From Bacteroidetes bacterium MED-G21 (lineage in GTDB: Bacteria; Bacteroidota; Bacteroidia; Flavobacteriales; UBA7430), in the NCBI GenBank assembly GCA_002457305.1, contig NTKG01000006.1:1-40374 (forward strand): DNA of 40,374 nucleotides. The letters run 5' to 3'. Shown in pieces: positions 37,104 to 40,374 of this stretch. The position numbers were made by a program, and so were the translations under genes. Below the pieces are notes generated by a model. It did not search any database. It saw nothing but the letters and a program-made list of their open reading frames with translations, and was not told the DNA's origin. Every line of letters begins with the position of its first letter. Position 1 is the stretch's first letter.

Positions 37104-37141
37104 TAATTAAAGGCTTTATCGAAAGATAAAGCCTTTAATTA
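37104..37141. terminator. Bidirectional terminator between htpG and mnmA, 17-bp perfect stem with GAAA loop
   Basis: TAATTAAAGGCTTTATC-GAAA-GATAAAGCCTTTAATTA. Confidence 0.85.
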
Positions 37142-37168
37142 TGTAGTATTGCCAATGGTCAATAGCTA

Positions 37169-38362
37169 TTAGGATATAATTCCTGAACCTAAAAGTTCAT
37201 CATCTGAATACCATACCACAAATTGACCAGGTGCAATTCCTCTTTGGTCATGCTCAAAAATGATGTATAAACCGTCTTCTTTTTGGTGAAGCGTGGCTTG
37301 TTCTAATGGTTGCCTGTATCGTATTCGAGATTTTACATCTAATGTTTCTCCAGTGTTTAATTTGAGGTCATCGCGAACCCAATGAATGTCTGAGTTAGGG
37401 ACTTTTAGTGCGGGTCGGAATAATCCTTTGTGATTTGTTCCTTGACCTACATATATAGTGTTATTTTTTGTGTCTGTGTCAATCACAAACAGGGGTTCTA
37501 CTTTTCCTCCCACATTAATGCCTTTACGTTGACCGATAGTGAAGTAATGTGCACCGTTATGTTGGCCTACTTTTTCACCTACTTCAGGCGTGTAAATATA
37601 ATGCTGGCTTAAGCCTTGTAGTGCTTCGAGTGAAGTGTTGCCTTTGTTAAATTCTTTGTTGGCCTGGAAAAGAGGGTGTTCTTGATCAATTTCAATAATG
37701 TCTCCTTTTTTTGGTTTTAATTGCTGTTGCAGAAATTCAGGGAGTTTTACCTTACCTATAAAACAAAGACCTTGGGAGTCTTTTTTTTCTGCTGTGCTTA
37801 ATCCGGCTTCAGAGGCAATTTTTCTTACTTCAGATTTTTCTAAATGACCAATAGGGAAGAGGGCTTTAGAAAGTTGTTCTTGATTTAACTGACAAAGAAA
37901 ATAACTTTGATCTTTATTTTTATCAAGTCCCGCTTTTAGTTGAAAAATTTCTTTTCCATTTAGATTAATAATTTCCTTTCTACAGTAATGACCGGTTGCA
38001 ACATAATCCGCATTTAGTTGCATGGCAGCTTTTAAGAATATATCGAATTTTATTTCGCGATTACATAAAATATCAGGATTTGGCGTTCTTCCTTTTTGGT
38101 ATTCTGCAAACATATAGTCTACAATACGTTCTTTGTATTCTTTACTTAAGTCAATGGTTTGGTAAGGAATGTTAAGAGTTTCAGCAACAGACATCGCGTC
38201 CGAACTGTCTTCTATCCATGGGCATTCATTTGAGATGGTAACTGATGTGTCGTGCCAGTTTTTCATAAACAGACCAATCACTTCATAACCTTCTTGTTGC
38301 AATAAATAGGCGGCAACGCTAGAGTCGACTCCACCGGAGAGGCCAACCACAACTCTTTTCAT
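37169..38362 (-). CDS. mnmA: tRNA-specific 2-thiouridylase MnmA (start moved from 38377 to Met at 38362)
   Basis: [54 protein letters not shown]. Confidence 0.95.
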   Translation of the reverse strand: MKRVVVGLSGGVDSSVAAYLLQQEGYEVIGLFMKNWHDTSVTISNECPWIEDSSDAMSVAETLNIPYQTIDLSKEYKERIVDYMFAEYQKGRTPNPDILCNREIKFDIFLKAAMQLNADYVATGHYCRKEIINLNGKEIFQLKAGLDKNKDQSYFLCQLNQEQLSKALFPIGHLEKSEVRKIASEAGLSTAEKKDSQGLCFIGKVKLPEFLQQQLKPKKGDIIEIDQEHPLFQANKEFNKGNTSLEALQGLSQHYIYTPEVGEKVGQHNGAHYFTIGQRKGINVGGKVEPLFVIDTDTKNNTIYVGQGTNHKGLFRPALKVPNSDIHWVRDDLKLNTGETLDVKSRIRYRQPLEQATLHQKEDGLYIIFEHDQRGIAPGQFVVWYSDDELLGSGIIS

Positions 38363-38378
38363 ATTATAAGGTTTCATA

Positions 38379-38386
38379 CAAAGATA
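38379..38386 (-). promoter_or_regulatory. Candidate -7 box (TATCTTTG) for mnmA
   Basis: CAAAGATA on + is TAnnTTTG on -. Confidence 0.4.
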
Positions 38387-38401
38387 ATAATAGCAATGAG
38401 A

Positions 38402-39718
38402 TTATTCTTCTTCAATGTAGAAGTTTATAGAGGCACTTTTATCCATGTTTGAGCGCATAATATGTGTTTTATTATAGCCCTCGTATTGAATGTTTATAGC
38501 TGTTGTGTTTGGAGGGATTTCTCCTAAGTTTTCGGCAAAGAAAACCAATTCATTGACTTGGTTTTTTGTTAATTCTATATCTAATGAATGTTTTTCTTTA
38601 GCGATTTCATAATTACGCAAGATCCATTTCCCATTAAGGCTTAAAGAGACTCGGTCTCCATCTACACGTTCGTTATCCCATACTGAAAGGATTAGTTTTT
38701 TTGAGCTTACAGTAATTACTTTTTGGACTTCTACATCTCTTTTTTGAAGTGAAAGAGGTTTTATTCCAGATCCGCCTTTAACCTGCATTAATCTGTGTCT
38801 TCCTTCCTCACTGGAGCTGATCATAAATTCATTGTAATCATTTGTTAAATAGGTGTTTACAAGTTGAATGTTCTCGTCAAGTTCTCGTTCTAGGTCAATG
38901 TTTTTTAAGTCAAATAATAGTGCTTTTTCCTTATAATATCCTGTAAGTAAAACTTTGCTGTATTGGTTGATTGAAAGTTCGTGAAAATTATTTTTTGCAC
39001 GCAATTCACGAATCATTTTTTGTTGGTTCAAATTCCAAAAATTAACGATTCCATTTTGACTCCAGGTCATTAATATTTCAGGTGAATAATACATGGATTT
39101 TACAAACCTACTAGAGTATTCATTTTTGATTTCAAAATCAGTCTTTTTTTCGTTATTTAAATCGATTATTTTTATCGAATAATTATCCGTAATTACAAGT
39201 TTTTTATTTATTTTATTTAAGCTTGCATCATATACTGTAAAAGGGTTTTTGTAAAATATAGAATCTTTTTCAGGATAGAAAAAATCTTTGTGAAATATAG
39301 TTCCATTTTCATCTCCAATTAACACAGAATTTTCATCGTAAAAAATAGCAAAACTGGGGGTGTTTTTAATGTCAAAATTAACGAGTGTATCTTGACCAGA
39401 AAAACTCCAAATTTTAACTTTTTTATCATCGCTAGAAAAGGTTAAAAAATACTCTCCATTTTCTGAAAATTCAATTCTGTTAATTTTTCCGAAATGTGCT
39501 TTTATTGAACTGATTAATGCTTTGTTTGGAATGTCCCAGTAATTTATGTAACCTGAAAAGTCGCCACTTAGAAGAATTTCTTCTTGTGGTGTGAAGGTAA
39601 TTATTTCAGATTTTTGACTGTTACCAACAAAGGATTTTATGAGCTCAACTTCTTGAGCCTTAGAGCTTAAGAATATTGATATGAATATTGGTATTAATAT
39701 TTTATTTGCTTTCTTCAA
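38402..39718 (-). CDS. WD40-repeat protein with Bacteroidota-type C-terminal 'DNERVDGDRVSLSLNGKW...ENLGEIPPNTTAI' domain
   Basis: Signal peptide, GYINYWDIPNKALISSIKAHFGKINRIEFSENGEYFLTFSSDDKKVKIWSF. Confidence 0.8.
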   Translation of the reverse strand: MKKANKILIPIFISIFLSSKAQEVELIKSFVGNSQKSEIITFTPQEEILLSGDFSGYINYWDIPNKALISSIKAHFGKINRIEFSENGEYFLTFSSDDKKVKIWSFSGQDTLVNFDIKNTPSFAIFYDENSVLIGDENGTIFHKDFFYPEKDSIFYKNPFTVYDASLNKINKKLVITDNYSIKIIDLNNEKKTDFEIKNEYSSRFVKSMYYSPEILMTWSQNGIVNFWNLNQQKMIRELRAKNNFHELSINQYSKVLLTGYYKEKALLFDLKNIDLERELDENIQLVNTYLTNDYNEFMISSSEEGRHRLMQVKGGSGIKPLSLQKRDVEVQKVITVSSKKLILSVWDNERVDGDRVSLSLNGKWILRNYEIAKEKHSLDIELTKNQVNELVFFAENLGEIPPNTTAINIQYEGYNKTHIMRSNMDKSASINFYIEEE

Positions 39719-39913
39719 TTTTTAGTTTTGAGCTTGCTAAGCTACTACTTTTTGCAAATTATTTTGTAATTATTTTTCAGTACAAATTATGTTAAATTAC
39801 TACAAATAAAGATCTAATTATGTAGATTGTTTATTTATGCTAATTTTTCTACTAAATTTTGCGATAAATTCCTTATATTAGCAGACTAATAAAATAATTA
39901 TATCCCCGGGATT

Positions 39914-40374
39914 ATGAAAAGGATTTATTGTTGCCCCTTTCTTTTGATATTTCTTTGCTTTATTCTAAGCTTAGAATCAGCAGTTTACGCTCAAAATTCC
40001 ATTGACTTTTCGTTCGAAAAGACAGGTCCAAATCACTCTGTTCTAGTTTTACCAGTATGGCATCCTGTGATTAAAGAATTGCAACAAATGGACTCAATAC
40101 CTGCAGATATGGTTCTGGGTTTTCATGGAGATTCTTTAGCTACAGGTGATAAGGTAGGTGTTTTTTATATTGACAATAAAGAAAATTTCAAGTGTGCAGG
40201 TTCATTAGACTGGAAATCTAACGACTTTAATATGTTACCAGTTTGGGGGCAGTACCCTCCAGGAACAGATAATGGCATGGAAATTGGGGAAAGAATGATA
40301 TGGATGGCTCAAAAAAATGACGATTCTATTTATCAAATCGAAGCTACTTACCAAAAGCCTTTAATGGCTATTTA
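39914..40374 (+). CDS. Secreted protein with GDKVGVFY...CAGSLDW module (3' end truncated by the window edge)
   Basis: Manual translation from ATG 39914: MKRIYCCPFLLIFLCFILSLESAVYAQNSIDFSFEKTGPNHSVLVLPVWHPVIKEL..., open to the end. Confidence 0.8.
   Translation, partial: MKRIYCCPFLLIFLCFILSLESAVYAQNSIDFSFEKTGPNHSVLVLPVWHPVIKELQQMDSIPADMVLGFHGDSLATGDKVGVFYIDNKENFKCAGSLDWKSNDFNMLPVWGQYPPGTDNGMEIGERMIWMAQKNDDSIYQIEATYQKPLMAI

Noticed and set aside
39728-39745. AGCTT-GCT-AAGCT palindrome upstream of the WD40 gene
   Set aside because: Only 5-bp arms; expected by chance in a window this size.

Overview
40.4-kb chromosomal window, AT-rich, from a Bacteroidota genome, most likely a marine Flavobacteriales. 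The assignment rests on TAnnTTTG-type promoters, DDGSC-repeat surface proteins and Bacteroidota-style operons. Housekeeping blocks are era-der, initiator tRNA-fMet, psd-cdsA-LUD-ftsH-rsfS, birA, pyrE, coaD-rsmD-DUF3822, htpG and mnmA. The accessory content falls in two groups. (1) Modular secreted/surface proteins at 1-4169, 8563-10521 and 39914-end mix GCTD...DDGSC repeats, an 'IGG/GD-IG-F...WG' sensor-like module, IpaH/YopM-style LRRs, a choice-of-anchor-V-like N-terminus and a recurring C-terminal 'GWNMIGY...NFNGIGNMEPGKGYQVK' module. (2) A roughly 10-kb locus at 24706-34614, probably for iron acquisition, encodes a DUF4856 lipoprotein, an imelysin, a full-length HTTM/vitamin-K-dependent gamma-carboxylase homologue, a FecA-like TonB receptor and a FutABC-like Fe(3+) ABC transporter. 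An intercistronic terminator-like hairpin and candidate regulatory motifs accompany it. No CRISPR array, transposase, integrase or prophage was seen. All calls come from reading the sequence and supplied translations; no database search was run.
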